The notes under the pieces were generated by a model that had not been told where the DNA came from, searched no databases, and saw nothing but the letters and a program-made list of their open reading frames with translations. A program made the position numbers and the translations under genes. Shown here piece after piece: positions 16,617-25,457 of a stretch of 64,000 nt of DNA (position 1 is its first letter; each line of letters opens with the position of its first letter). Source of the stretch: Actinoallomurus liliacearum (lineage in GTDB: Bacteria; Actinomycetota; Actinomycetes; Streptosporangiales; Streptosporangiaceae); assembly GCF_039542035.1 (NCBI RefSeq), contig NZ_BAABHJ010000002.1:124001-188000 (forward strand), in the 5' to 3' direction.

Positions 16617-17090
16617 TCAGACCAGCCAGCGGCCTTCGCGCATCAGTTCGCGGCCGGGCAGTTCGTTCACCTCGCGCCAGGCCTGGACGCGGTGCGGGGT
16701 GACGCGGAACCAGCGGTACGGAGTGGTCAGTGCACGCGGGTCGAAGTCGGTGCGCGCCGCGAACCGGTCACCGCGCTCCTGCGGCAGCGCGTCGATCTCC
16801 AGGACTTCGACCTCGCCGTCGATCATGATCACGTCGCGGGTGGGGCCCAGTCCCAGCCGGACGGTCCGGGTCGTGGCCAGGTTCCTGCCGGTGGGGCTGT
16901 CCGGCGGGGTGGCCATCAGCAGTGCCCGGCCGTCCCAGTCGAAGGACAGCGGCACCAGGTACGGCGCGCCGTCCGCCGAGGCGGTGGCCACCCAGAGGTC
17001 GATGTCGTGGGCGAGCCGGTGCTCGGTGTCGCGACGACGCTGAGCGCGGGAGCGAGGGGCGGCGTTCAAGGTGGAAGAAGAGCCGGTCAT
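16617..17090 (-). CDS. PPOX-class flavin/F420-binding protein
   Basis: 157 aa from ATG 17090, which has AGGAG 7 bases upstream (ATG 17105 is also in frame). Split beta-barrel features: 'RLAHDIDLWVATASADGAPY' and 'LMATPPDSPTGRNLATTRTV'. Likely a small flavin or F420-dependent oxidoreductase. Its C-terminal 45 residues ('TTPYRWFRVTPHRVQAWREV' and on) recur, slightly changed, as a stranded fragment at 63244-63388. It is divergent from the large LuxR/NB-ARC regulator at 17228. Confidence 0.82.
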   Translation of the reverse strand: MTGSSSTLNAAPRSRAQRRRDTEHRLAHDIDLWVATASADGAPYLVPLSFDWDGRALLMATPPDSPTGRNLATTRTVRLGLGPTRDVIMIDGEVEVLEIDALPQERGDRFAARTDFDPRALTTPYRWFRVTPHRVQAWREVNELPGRELMREGRWLV

Positions 17091-17151
17091 GGCCACTCCT
17101 GTCATCGAAGGTGTTGATCGGCCCGGGGCGCCGTGTCGGGGCCCCGGGCAC

Positions 17152-17227
17152 TGTGGTCACAGCCTCTCCTGGCCGGGGGCGGGCCGCCTCCGTGCCGACC
17201 ACGGAATCCACCACCGATAATGGGCCG
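17152..17227 (+). promoter_or_regulatory. Promoter of the LuxR/NB-ARC gene, duplicated at 20259
   Basis: GATAAT at 17216-17221 is a good -10 element placed so that transcription would start at the GTG at 17228 (leaderless). The stretch 17152-17215 resembles 20259-20322: both begin TGTGGTCACA, share CCTCCGTGC and ACCACGGAA, and differ by small changes, so this region was copied within the locus. Confidence 0.45.
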
Positions 17228-20020
17228 GTGTCCGGCCCAGTGATCTCGCCCCGGGAAGCCGAAGTGCTCGCGCTACTCGGGGAGCACCTCAGCAACGCCG
17301 AGATCGCCGCCCGGCTGGTCCTCTCCGTACGCACCGTCGAGTCGCACGTCTCCTCGCTGCTGCGCAAGCTGCGGCTGCCGGATCGGCGGGCGCTCGCCCG
17401 GCACGCGGCCGAACTCGCGCGGGCCGAGCAGTCGCGCTCGGCACCCGCCCTGCCGGCGCCGTTGACCGCGTTCATCGGCCGGGTGCGAGAACGCGGGGAA
17501 CTGGCCGAGGCGGTGCAGGCGCACCGGCTGGTGACCGTGGTCGGCCCGGGCGGGGTGGGCAAGACGCGTCTCGCGCTGGCGGTGGCGGCGGACGTGACCG
17601 GCGACTTCTCCGACGGGGTGTGGTTCGTCGACCTGGTCCCGGTCACCGAGCCGGGCCGGGTCGGGGCGGCGGTCGCGGCGGCTCTGGGCGTGGGCGAGCA
17701 ACCCGGCCTCGGCATCGACGACGCGGTGCTGGCCGCGTTGGCGGATCGCCGGGCGCTGGTGGTGTTGGACAACTGCGAGCACGTGCGCGACGGGGTCGCG
17801 CCGTTCGTGGAGCGGCTGCTGGCGGCCTGTCCGCGGTCGCGGGTGCTCGTGACGAGCCGGGCCCGGCTGATGGTGCCGTTCGAGCGGGTCCTCCCGGCCC
17901 CGCCGCTGTCGCGGGCCGGCGGCGACGAGTCCGAGGCGGTGGCCCTGTTCATGGACCGGGCGGCGGCGGTCGGCCGGCCTCCGGGTCCCGCGGTGAGCGA
18001 GGAGGTCGTGGCCATCTGCGAACGGCTCGGCGGCATGGCGCTGGCGATCGAGCTGGCGGCGGCGCGGTGGTCCACCCTCGGCCTGGACGGCCTCACGACC
18101 GGCCTCTCCGACCAGTTGCGGATCCTCACCGGCGGACCCCGCGCCGACGACAGGCACCGGTCGGTGCGGGCGGTGCTGGACTGGAGCCATGACCTGCTCG
18201 AGCCCTCGGATCAGGCGCTGCTGCGCCGGGTGTCGGTGTTCGTCGCGCCGTTCACCGCGGAGGCGGCCGCCGAGGTCGCCGGGTTCGCCCCGCTGGATCC
18301 GGCCGCGGTCGTCGATGGGCTCGGCAGGCTCGCCGAGCAGAGCCTGCTGGCCGTGGCACCGTCGGAGACCGGCACCCGGTACCACGCGCTGGAGACCATC
18401 CGTCAGTACGGGATGGAGCGGCTCGGCGACGCCGGCGAGCTGACGGGCGTCCGATCCCGGCATCTGGGCTGGTGCTCGGCCGGCGCGGCCACCCTCATGG
18501 GAGCTCGAGGCGCGGACTGGCGCGCCCGGTTCGACGCCGTGGCAGAGGACATGCGGGCCGCCCTCACCGGGGCCGCCGACCGGCCGGAGCAGCACGCGGA
18601 CGCCTACCGGCTCGCCTTGTCCATGGCCGAGCTGGCCTTCGCCCGCAACCTGCTCGGCGAGGCCCAGCAGCGGTTCGAGCAGGCGGCCCGGCTCGCCGAC
18701 GCGGCGGCCGGCGCCACGGCACTGCGGCACGCCGCCGCGGTGGCCGGGTGCCGCAGCGTCGACGGCGACTCGTTCCGCCTGTACCGTGCCGCCGCGGCGG
18801 CCGCCCGCCGGGCCGGAGACACCGCCGGTGCCGGCCGCGACCTGGCGGCCGCCGCCACCGTCGCGTACCGCTTCTCCAGTTCGTTCACGCGGGTTCCCCA
18901 CGTGGACGAGGTGACCGCCATCCTCGCGGAGGCGCGAGAGCTGTCCGGCGATGACCCGGCCGCCGAGGCGGCTGTCGCCCTGGCCGAGGCGGCGGTGGTC
19001 GCCGATGCCTTCGGCGCGGTCCGGGGGGACCCCGACAACACCGCGCAGGAGACGGTGGAGCGTGCCGAACACGCGGTCGAGCTCGCCCGGCGCGTAGGCG
19101 ACCCGGTTGCCGAGTCCGCCGCCCTCGACGCGCTGTCCGGCGCACAGAGCTGGGCCGGTGACGCCTTCGCCGCCGCGGCCGCCGCCCGGCGCCGGATCGA
19201 CATCCTGGCCTCTGCACCGCCCACCCCCGCCGGTACGCACGAGCTGATGGACGCCCTCGCCATGGCCGCCGGAACCGCCGTCGGCCTGGGTGAACTGCCG
19301 CAAGCCCGCCGATGGGGCAGGCAGCTCGCCGACCACCCCTTGCTGGCCGAGGCGAGCCACCACGCCACGTCCTGGCTCCTGGTCGCGGAAGCGTTCGCCG
19401 GCGATGTCGCGGAGGTACTCACCGGCAGCGTGAGGTTCCTCGGCGCGTGGGAGCAGAGCGGTCGACTGCGGTCGCGCTCTCTCGGCCCCGCCGCCGCGTC
19501 GGTCGCGATGATCCACGGCCTACGCGGCGACCACGACGCCCGTGCGGCCTGGCTGGCGATCGTCGACCAGGCCGGCCCCTCAGCGGACCACCGCCTGGGC
19601 TACGGCGCGGTCTTCGACGCCATGGTCATGCTCCATCACGGGGACGCGAAGTCGGCGCTCGAGCGGGTCGCGCCGGAGCCGGATCAGGTGTGGAAGTGGG
19701 TCTGCTGGGTCTGGTTGCACTGGTACGCGGCGCTCCGCGCGGAGGCGGCGGTGCTCGCCGGGCACCCGGACGCCCGTGACCGCATCGACGCCGCCCGGAC
19801 CATGGTCGCCGGAAACCCGGTCGCCTCCGCCCAGGTGGACCGGGCGGAGGCGTTGCTCGACGGTGACCTGCCGCGGCAGCTCGCCGCCGCAGCGGCGTTC
19901 GACGCGGCCGGCTGCCGCTACCAGGCGGCACGCACGCTGGTGCTCGCGGGGGGCGAGCATGCCGCCGCCGGCGAGGCCGCGCTCGCGGGCCTCGGCCTCA
20001 CGCCCACGGCCGTCCGGTAG
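17228..20020 (+). CDS. LuxR-type HTH / NB-ARC ATPase / TPR regulator
   Basis: 930 aa from GTG 17228 (GTG 17192 is also in frame). Order: N-terminal LuxR helix-turn-helix (5-60; 'SNAEIAARLVLSVRTVESHV'), an NB-ARC STAND ATPase with Walker A 'VVGPGGVGKTRLAL' (104-117), Walker B-like 'ALVVLDNCEHV' and the GMALAIELAAAR motif, then a long TPR-like helical C-terminus. STAND regulators switch on ATP and ligand binding. The HTH at the N-terminus is the reverse of the LAL layout but is known among SARP/AfsR-related proteins. The trigger and targets are unknown. Confidence 0.85.
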   Translation: MSGPVISPREAEVLALLGEHLSNAEIAARLVLSVRTVESHVSSLLRKLRLPDRRALARHAAELARAEQSRSAPALPAPLTAFIGRVRERGELAEAVQAHRLVTVVGPGGVGKTRLALAVAADVTGDFSDGVWFVDLVPVTEPGRVGAAVAAALGVGEQPGLGIDDAVLAALADRRALVVLDNCEHVRDGVAPFVERLLAACPRSRVLVTSRARLMVPFERVLPAPPLSRAGGDESEAVALFMDRAAAVGRPPGPAVSEEVVAICERLGGMALAIELAAARWSTLGLDGLTTGLSDQLRILTGGPRADDRHRSVRAVLDWSHDLLEPSDQALLRRVSVFVAPFTAEAAAEVAGFAPLDPAAVVDGLGRLAEQSLLAVAPSETGTRYHALETIRQYGMERLGDAGELTGVRSRHLGWCSAGAATLMGARGADWRARFDAVAEDMRAALTGAADRPEQHADAYRLALSMAELAFARNLLGEAQQRFEQAARLADAAAGATALRHAAAVAGCRSVDGDSFRLYRAAAAAARRAGDTAGAGRDLAAAATVAYRFSSSFTRVPHVDEVTAILAEARELSGDDPAAEAAVALAEAAVVADAFGAVRGDPDNTAQETVERAEHAVELARRVGDPVAESAALDALSGAQSWAGDAFAAAAAARRRIDILASAPPTPAGTHELMDALAMAAGTAVGLGELPQARRWGRQLADHPLLAEASHHATSWLLVAEAFAGDVAEVLTGSVRFLGAWEQSGRLRSRSLGPAAASVAMIHGLRGDHDARAAWLAIVDQAGPSADHRLGYGAVFDAMVMLHHGDAKSALERVAPEPDQVWKWVCWVWLHWYAALRAEAAVLAGHPDARDRIDAARTMVAGNPVASAQVDRAEALLDGDLPRQLAAAAAFDAAGCRYQAARTLVLAGGEHAAAGEAALAGLGLTPTAVR

Positions 20021-20091
20021 CCGCACCCCGGGCGCCCACGGCGAGCGGCGCGGGCGGGACGTCAGCGGAACGATCCCCACGCCGCCGACCT

Positions 20092-20111
20092 GGCGCACCC
20101 GGCCGTGCGCC
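20092..20111. terminator. Hairpin after the LuxR/NB-ARC gene
   Basis: GGCGCAC, loop CCGGCC, GTGCGCC, 71 bases after the stop codon of the LuxR/NB-ARC gene and just beyond the end of the convergent DUF1801-like remnant. Confidence 0.45.
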
Positions 20112-20122
20112 GGGCGCGCGGC

Positions 20123-20266
20123 TCAGCCGACCGCCTTCTTCACCAGCGCGGCGATCCGCGTGTCCACCTCGGGGGTCAGCTCGGTCAGGGCGAACCCGAC
20201 CGCCCACATCGAGCCCTCGTCCAGCGTCGCCAGGTCGCTCAACCCCGGGCTGATCGCTGTGGTCAC
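20123..20266 (-). pseudogene. C-terminal remnant of a DUF1801-like protein
   Basis: A 47-codon frame from GTG 20266 to TGA 20123. From residue 9 on it reads like the end of an actinobacterial DUF1801 (YdhG-like) protein: 'SDLATLDEGSMW' then 'FALTELTPEVDTRIAALVKK'. The full family is about 140 aa, so only the last quarter is left. The GTG probably arose by chance at the break. Recognition is from memory of the family ending. Confidence 0.5.
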
Positions 20267-20322
20267 ACTCTGTCTCCCCAGGGGCCCGGGCCACCTCCGT
20301 GCTCACCACGGAAATCACCACG
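20259..20322 (+). repeat. Second copy of the 17152-17215 segment
   Basis: Diverged direct copy of the region in front of the LuxR/NB-ARC gene (TGTGGTCACA at the start, CCTCCGTGC and CACCACGGAAATC toward the end). The GATAAT element is not kept. It lies upstream of the thiolase gene. Confidence 0.45.
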
Positions 20323-20399
20323 GACCACGGAATCGGTGTCGGCTCCGGTCCGGGAGTGCGCGGTCGGAAGTAGGTTGTGAAATCCAACTCTGCACGATA

Positions 20400-20411
20400 T
20401 ACCGGTCGGTA
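20400..20411. promoter_or_regulatory. TetR-type operator upstream of the thiolase gene
   Basis: TACCGGTCGGTA, arms TACCG and CGGTA, 29 bases before the ATG at 20440. Such TACCGRYCGGTA sites are typical for TetR regulators of lipid genes in actinobacteria. No TetR gene is adjacent, so the regulator would be encoded elsewhere. Confidence 0.45.
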
Positions 20412-20439
20412 GGTTCGGTTGCGAGTGAGGAGAGCTGTC

Positions 20440-21633
20440 ATGAACGACGCGGTCATCGTCGATGCGGTCCGTACGCCGATCGGCAAGGGCAAGCCCGGCG
20501 GCGCCCTGTCGGGGATGCACCCCGTCGATCTGCACGCGCACGCGATCCGGTCGCTGCTGGAACGGACCGGGATCGACCCGGCCGCCGTCGACGACGTGAT
20601 CAGCGGGGCCGTCGGCCAGATCGGCGAGCAGAGCGCCAACACCGCGCGGTGGGCGGCGCTGGCGGCCGGGCTGCCGGAGTCGGTGCCCGCCGTCACGGTG
20701 GACCGCCAGTGCGGCAGCAGCCAGCAGGCGATCCACTTCGCGGCCCAGGGCGTCATCAGCGGCGCCTACGACGTCGTGATCGCCTCCGGCGTCGAATCGA
20801 TGAGCCGCGTGCCGATCGGCAGCCAGACCGCCGGCCGCGACTTCCTCGGCGCGGGCGTGGGCCGGCGCTATCCGGACGGGCTGGTGCCACAGGGCGTCAG
20901 CGCCGAGCTGATCGCCCAGCGCTGGGGCCTGTCCCGGGAACGGCTGGACGCCTTCGCCGCCGAGAGCCACCACCGCGCCGCGCGGGCGTGGGCGGACGGC
21001 CGCTTCGCGGCCGAGGTCTCGCCGGTGAAGGCCCCCTCGGCCGACGGCACGCCCGCGCAGGTCACCGAGGACCAGTCCGTACGGCCCGACACCTCGCCGC
21101 AGGTCCTGGCCGGTCTGCGGCCGGCGTTCCGGGCCGACATCTGGGAGGAGCGGTTCCCGGAGATCGACTGGCGGATCACCGCGGGCAACTCCTCGCCCGT
21201 CAACGACGGTGCCGCCGCCGTGCTCATCACCAGCGGTGAGACGGCACGGCGGCTCGGGCTGCGGCCCCGGGCCCGCCTGCACACCTTCGCCGTGGTCGGC
21301 GACGACCCCCTGCTCATGCTCACCGGCATCATCCCCGCGACCCGCAAGGTCCTGGACCGCGCGGGACTGTCGCTGGAGGAGATCGACGCGTTCGAGGTCA
21401 ACGAGGCCTTCACCAGCGTCGTGCTCGCCTGGCTCGCCGAGACCGGCGCCGACCCGGCCAAGGTCAACGTCAACGGCGGGGCGACCGCCCTGGGGCACCC
21501 GCTCGGAGCCAGCGGCGCACGACTGATGACCACGCTGCTGTCGGTCCTCGAACAGCGCGGCGGACGCTACGGCCTGCAGACGATGTGCGAGGCCGGCGGC
21601 CTCGCCAACGCGACCATCGTCGAGCGCCTCTGA
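20440..21633 (+). CDS. Thiolase family protein (acetyl-CoA acyltransferase)
   Basis: 397 aa from ATG 20440 (GAGGAGAG upstream; the frame is open further). All three thiolase catalytic elements are present: Cys91 in 'TVDRQCGSSQQAIHFAAQG', His353 in 'GGATALGHPLGASGAR', and Cys383 in 'QTMCEAGG', with 'EVNEAFTSVVLAW' between them. It either cleaves 3-ketoacyl-CoA or condenses two acetyl-CoA. It stands alone here, with no neighbouring beta-oxidation genes, under a TetR-type operator. Confidence 0.92.
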   Translation: MNDAVIVDAVRTPIGKGKPGGALSGMHPVDLHAHAIRSLLERTGIDPAAVDDVISGAVGQIGEQSANTARWAALAAGLPESVPAVTVDRQCGSSQQAIHFAAQGVISGAYDVVIASGVESMSRVPIGSQTAGRDFLGAGVGRRYPDGLVPQGVSAELIAQRWGLSRERLDAFAAESHHRAARAWADGRFAAEVSPVKAPSADGTPAQVTEDQSVRPDTSPQVLAGLRPAFRADIWEERFPEIDWRITAGNSSPVNDGAAAVLITSGETARRLGLRPRARLHTFAVVGDDPLLMLTGIIPATRKVLDRAGLSLEEIDAFEVNEAFTSVVLAWLAETGADPAKVNVNGGATALGHPLGASGARLMTTLLSVLEQRGGRYGLQTMCEAGGLANATIVERL

Positions 21634-21748
21634 ACGGCAGGCGGCACGGCGTCCGCCCTGGGGGCTCCGGCACGGTGCCCGGTCCCGGACAATGGAAGTC
21701 CACGCCGGGCGCCGCGCCCGGTGCCGAGCCGAGCCAGGAGACCGCCCG

Positions 21749-22582
21749 TTGCCCCGCGACCGTCAGACCCTGCCCGTGACGCCGGTCCGCCCGGACCTGC
21801 GCGCCGACTGCGGCCGCTGCCAGGGACTGTGCTGCGTGGCGCTGCCGTTCGCGGCCTCCGCCGACTTCGCGATCGACAAGGACGCCGGGCGGCCCTGCCC
21901 GAACCTGCGCGGCGACTCCCGCTGCGGCATCCACGCCGACCTGCGGACCAAGGGCTTTTCCGGCTGTACCGTCTTCGACTGTTTCGGCGCCGGACAGCAG
22001 GTCTGCCAGGTCACCTTCGCCGGGCAGGACTGGCGGGAGTCCCCGGACACCGCCCGGCGGATGTTCGCGGTGTTCGCCGTCATGCGGCAGCTGAACGAGA
22101 TCAGGTGGTACCTGACCGAGGCGCTCGCGCTGCCGGCCGCCCGCCCGGTGCACGCCGAGCTGCGCCGGGCGCTGGCCGACACCGAGCGCCTCACCCGCGC
22201 CGACGCGGCGGAGCTGGCCGGCCTCGACGTCGCCGCGCACCGCGCCCGCGTCAACCCGCTCCTGCTGCGCACCAGCGAGCTCGTACGGGCCGGGGTGCCG
22301 AAGCGCGGCAAGAACCGCCGGGGCGCCGATCTCGTCGGCGCGCGCCTGCGCGGCGCGGATCTGCGCGGCGCCGACCTGCGCGGGGCCTACCTCATCGCCG
22401 CGGACCTGCGGAACGCCGACCTGCGCATGGCCGACCTCATCGGCGCCGACCTGCGCGACGCCGACCTGCGGGGAGCGGACCTCACCGGCGCGATCTTCCT
22501 GACCCAGGCGCAGGTCAACGCGGCCCGCGGCGACACCGCCACGCGGCTGCCGCCCACGCCGACCCGCCCCGCGCACTGGTGA
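21749..22582 (+). CDS. Cysteine-cluster plus pentapeptide-repeat protein
   Basis: 277 aa from TTG 21749, chosen because AGGAG lies 8 bases upstream. The N-terminal module has eight cysteines in a YkgJ/CxxCxxxCC-like arrangement (Cys21, 24, 28, 29, 50, 59, 73, 78: 'DCGRCQGLCC', 'DSRCGIH', 'SGCTVFDCFG') expected to bind zinc or an iron-sulfur cluster. A helical linker follows (85-185), then about 12 pentapeptide repeats of A(D/N)LRx type (190-250), a right-handed beta-helix. Similar fusions occur in actinomycetes, with no known function. Confidence 0.75.
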   Translation: MPRDRQTLPVTPVRPDLRADCGRCQGLCCVALPFAASADFAIDKDAGRPCPNLRGDSRCGIHADLRTKGFSGCTVFDCFGAGQQVCQVTFAGQDWRESPDTARRMFAVFAVMRQLNEIRWYLTEALALPAARPVHAELRRALADTERLTRADAAELAGLDVAAHRARVNPLLLRTSELVRAGVPKRGKNRRGADLVGARLRGADLRGADLRGAYLIAADLRNADLRMADLIGADLRDADLRGADLTGAIFLTQAQVNAARGDTATRLPPTPTRPAHW

Positions 22583-22718
22583 CCCGGGCGGCCGCCCGTC
22601 ACCGGACGTGTGCGGCCAGGTCCGTACGGGTCCGGAGCGCCGGGTGTCATCGCCATACGGGCGGGAGGGAGCCGTGGGTGACCGTGGTGGGCACGGCTTG
22701 GCGGCGGGCAGGCGGCGG

Positions 22719-25454
22719 ATGCGGCGTGGAGACCTCTTACAGTGGCTGGTCGTGCTTTACGGCAGATCAGCGGAGATCAACGCACTCGACGAGGTGATCG
22801 CACGGGCCCGCGACGGCTCCGGCGGCGCGGTGGCGTTGCGGGGCGAGGCAGGTGCGGGCAAGACCGCCCTGCTCGACGCGGCGGCCGCGCGAGGCGGCGG
22901 GATGCGCGTGCTACGGGCCACCGGCGTCGAACCCGAGTCCGACCTCGCGTTCGCGGCGCTGCACCAGGTGCTGTGGCCGGTGACCGGCTCGCTCGACGCG
23001 CTGCCCGAACCGCAGCGGGACGCTCTGAGCACGGCCTTGGGGCTTTCCGCGGGAAGTGTCGGGGATCGGTTCCTGCTGGGTGCCGGCGTGCTCTCACTGC
23101 TGGCCGAGGCCGCCGCGCCGAACGGGCTGATCTGCGTGATCGACGACCTCCAGTGGGTCGACCGGGCCTCGGCCGACGCGTTGCTGTTCGCCGCCAGGCG
23201 GCTGAGGACGGAACGGATCGCGATGTTGTTCGCCGTGCGCGGGGACGTACCGGTCAAGGGCGTGCCGCTGACGGTTGACGTGCGCGGCTTGCCCGAGTCC
23301 GCAGCGGCCGAGTTGCTGGAGTCCCGCTGCGGTGTGCTGCCCGCCCATGTGGCACGGGAGCTCGTCACGCTGACCCGCGCGAACCCGCTCGCACTGGGCG
23401 AGATCGCCGCCGGCCTGACGCCGGCGCAGCTCGCCGGGCGCGAACCGCTGCCCGACCCGTTGCCCGGTGGCGCCCGGCTCTTCGGCCATCGGGTGGCCGC
23501 GTTGTCCGCCCCTGCTCGGCTGGTCGCCCTGGTCGCCGCCGTGGAGACCGACCTCGACCCGGTCCTGCGCGCCACCGGCCGGTTGCTGGCCGAGCAAGCG
23601 GTACGGCCCGGCGAGAACACGGGAGCTCGGGCCGGACGGGAGGCGTTGGCCGAGCTGGAGGGGGCCGGGTTGGCCGAGGTGTCGGGCACGAGTGTGCGGT
23701 TCCGTCATCCGCTCATCCGGTCCGCGGCGCATGAGGCGGCCGCTCCCGCCGACGTCCGTCGCGTGCACGCCGTCCTGGCGGAACTGACCGCGGATGACCG
23801 CCGCGCGTGGCACCTGGCCGGGGCCGCCCTGGGGCAGGACGAGCAGGTCGCCACCGCGCTGGTGGCCGCCGCGGTGCGGGCGCGCGACGGCGGCGGGTAC
23901 GGCGCCGCCGCCACGGCCCTGGCCAGGGCCGCCGAGCTGACTCCCGAGCCGCGCGCCCGTGCCTCCCGCCTGAAGGACGCCGCCGCGGCGGCCTGGCTCG
24001 GCGGCCGCCCGGGACAGGCGGAGTCGCTGCTGGCAGAGGCGCGTGAACAGGCTGACGGGGACGCCACCCTGGCCGTGGAGATCGCTCAGCTCCGGGGCCG
24101 GTTCGCGCTGAACTCGGGCAACGCCGCCGAGGCCGTCCGGATCCTGGAGGCAGGCGACAGCCTGGACATGCTGGCCGACGCCGTGGAGGCGGCCTCATAC
24201 GTCGGTGACACAGCGGCCGTCGTCGAGCTCGGCCGGAGGGCGGCGGCGCACCCTGAGGGTTTCCTGCGGGACACGGTGGCGGGGCTCGGCCTGACGCTGG
24301 ACGGTGACGCCGCCGGGCCGGGCCTGCTGCGGCGGGCGTTGGCGCGGACCGGCGAGCTGGAGGACGCGGCGGAGTACCTGTGGGCGGCGGCCGCGGCCAG
24401 CGCTCTGGGCGAGTCGGATCTGGCCGCCGAAATGGCCGCCCGGGCCGGACAGGTGGCCAGGGTGTCGGGAATGACCGGGCAGCTGCCCGTCGTGCTGGAA
24501 TTCGTGGCGACCGCAGAGCGCGTCGCCGGACGGCTGGCACGCAGCCAGGCCATCTCCGAGGAGGGCCTGGCGCTGGCCCGAGACGCCGGGTATGAGAACA
24601 CGGTGGCCGCACACCTGGCCAACCTGGCGGCGCTGGCGGCGCTGCGGGGCGAGGAGGAACCCTGCGAACGGCAGGCCCGCGAGGCGCTGGCCATCGCCAT
24701 CCCACACCGGGTCGGATTGCGCGCGGGAGTGGCCGCGTACGCGCTGGCGCTGCTCGACCTGTGCCTGGGCCGCTACGCGGCGGCGCACGACCGTTTCACG
24801 GCCATCGCGGCGGCGGGACCGGGCGCCGGGCATCCGACCGTGGTGTGGCGGATGGCGCCGGACCGCGTCGAGGCCGCCGTGGGTGCGGGTGACGAGGCGG
24901 GGGCGCGTGCGGCGCTGGAGGCGTACGAGCGGTGGTCGGCGCACGCCGCGACACCCGAGCCACGCGCGCTGCTGGCGCGCTGCCGCGGCCTGGCAGACTC
25001 GTCCGAGGACGCCTTCGGCGAGGCGCTGCGGCTGCACACCAACCCTTTCGAGGCGGCCAGGACGGCGCTGCTGCTGGGTGAGCGCCTGCGTCGCGGACAG
25101 CGGCCGGGTGAGGCGCGGGTGCATCTGCGGATGGCGTGGGAGACGTTCGAGCAGGCGGGCGCCCGACCGTGGGCGCGGCGCGCGCAGGACGAGTTGCGGG
25201 CGGCGGGTGAGAGCGGACAGGCACCGCCCGCGGCCGCGCTCGACGCGCTGACCCCGCAGGAGTTGCGCATCGCGGGCCTGGTCGCCGACGGGTTGTCGAG
25301 CAAGCAGATCGCCGCCCGGCTCTTCCTGAGCCCGCGCACGGTCGAGTACCACCTGTACAAGATCTATCCGAAGCTGGGCATCGGCTCCCGTACGGATCTG
25401 GCGCGACTAGTAGTTCTACAGAAGGCGCCCGTACCCGACGACGACATGCTGTGA
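22719..25454 (+). CDS. LAL-type LuxR family regulator (AAA ATPase)
   Basis: About 911 aa from ATG 22719; GTG 22752 ('VLYGRSAEINAL') is an equally good start because the domain begins there. Layout: AAA/STAND ATPase with Walker A 'RGEAGAGKTALL' and Walker B 'LICVIDDLQWVD', a long TPR-like middle, and a C-terminal LuxR helix-turn-helix ('LTPQELRIAGLVADGLSSKQ', then 'LSPRTVEYHLYKI'). LAL proteins often activate secondary metabolite clusters. It is followed after 3 bases by an alpha/beta hydrolase gene, and the diiron-oxidase cluster lies just beyond on the other strand, a possible target (inference). Confidence 0.88.
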   Translation: MRRGDLLQWLVVLYGRSAEINALDEVIARARDGSGGAVALRGEAGAGKTALLDAAAARGGGMRVLRATGVEPESDLAFAALHQVLWPVTGSLDALPEPQRDALSTALGLSAGSVGDRFLLGAGVLSLLAEAAAPNGLICVIDDLQWVDRASADALLFAARRLRTERIAMLFAVRGDVPVKGVPLTVDVRGLPESAAAELLESRCGVLPAHVARELVTLTRANPLALGEIAAGLTPAQLAGREPLPDPLPGGARLFGHRVAALSAPARLVALVAAVETDLDPVLRATGRLLAEQAVRPGENTGARAGREALAELEGAGLAEVSGTSVRFRHPLIRSAAHEAAAPADVRRVHAVLAELTADDRRAWHLAGAALGQDEQVATALVAAAVRARDGGGYGAAATALARAAELTPEPRARASRLKDAAAAAWLGGRPGQAESLLAEAREQADGDATLAVEIAQLRGRFALNSGNAAEAVRILEAGDSLDMLADAVEAASYVGDTAAVVELGRRAAAHPEGFLRDTVAGLGLTLDGDAAGPGLLRRALARTGELEDAAEYLWAAAAASALGESDLAAEMAARAGQVARVSGMTGQLPVVLEFVATAERVAGRLARSQAISEEGLALARDAGYENTVAAHLANLAALAALRGEEEPCERQAREALAIAIPHRVGLRAGVAAYALALLDLCLGRYAAAHDRFTAIAAAGPGAGHPTVVWRMAPDRVEAAVGAGDEAGARAALEAYERWSAHAATPEPRALLARCRGLADSSEDAFGEALRLHTNPFEAARTALLLGERLRRGQRPGEARVHLRMAWETFEQAGARPWARRAQDELRAAGESGQAPPAAALDALTPQELRIAGLVADGLSSKQIAARLFLSPRTVEYHLYKIYPKLGIGSRTDLARLVVLQKAPVPDDDML

Positions 25455-25457
25455 GAC

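Noticed and set aside
17273..19516. A 747-codon minus-strand open frame under the LuxR/NB-ARC gene
   Set aside because: Low-complexity antisense shadow typical of high-GC genes; the plus frame carries Walker motifs and an HTH.
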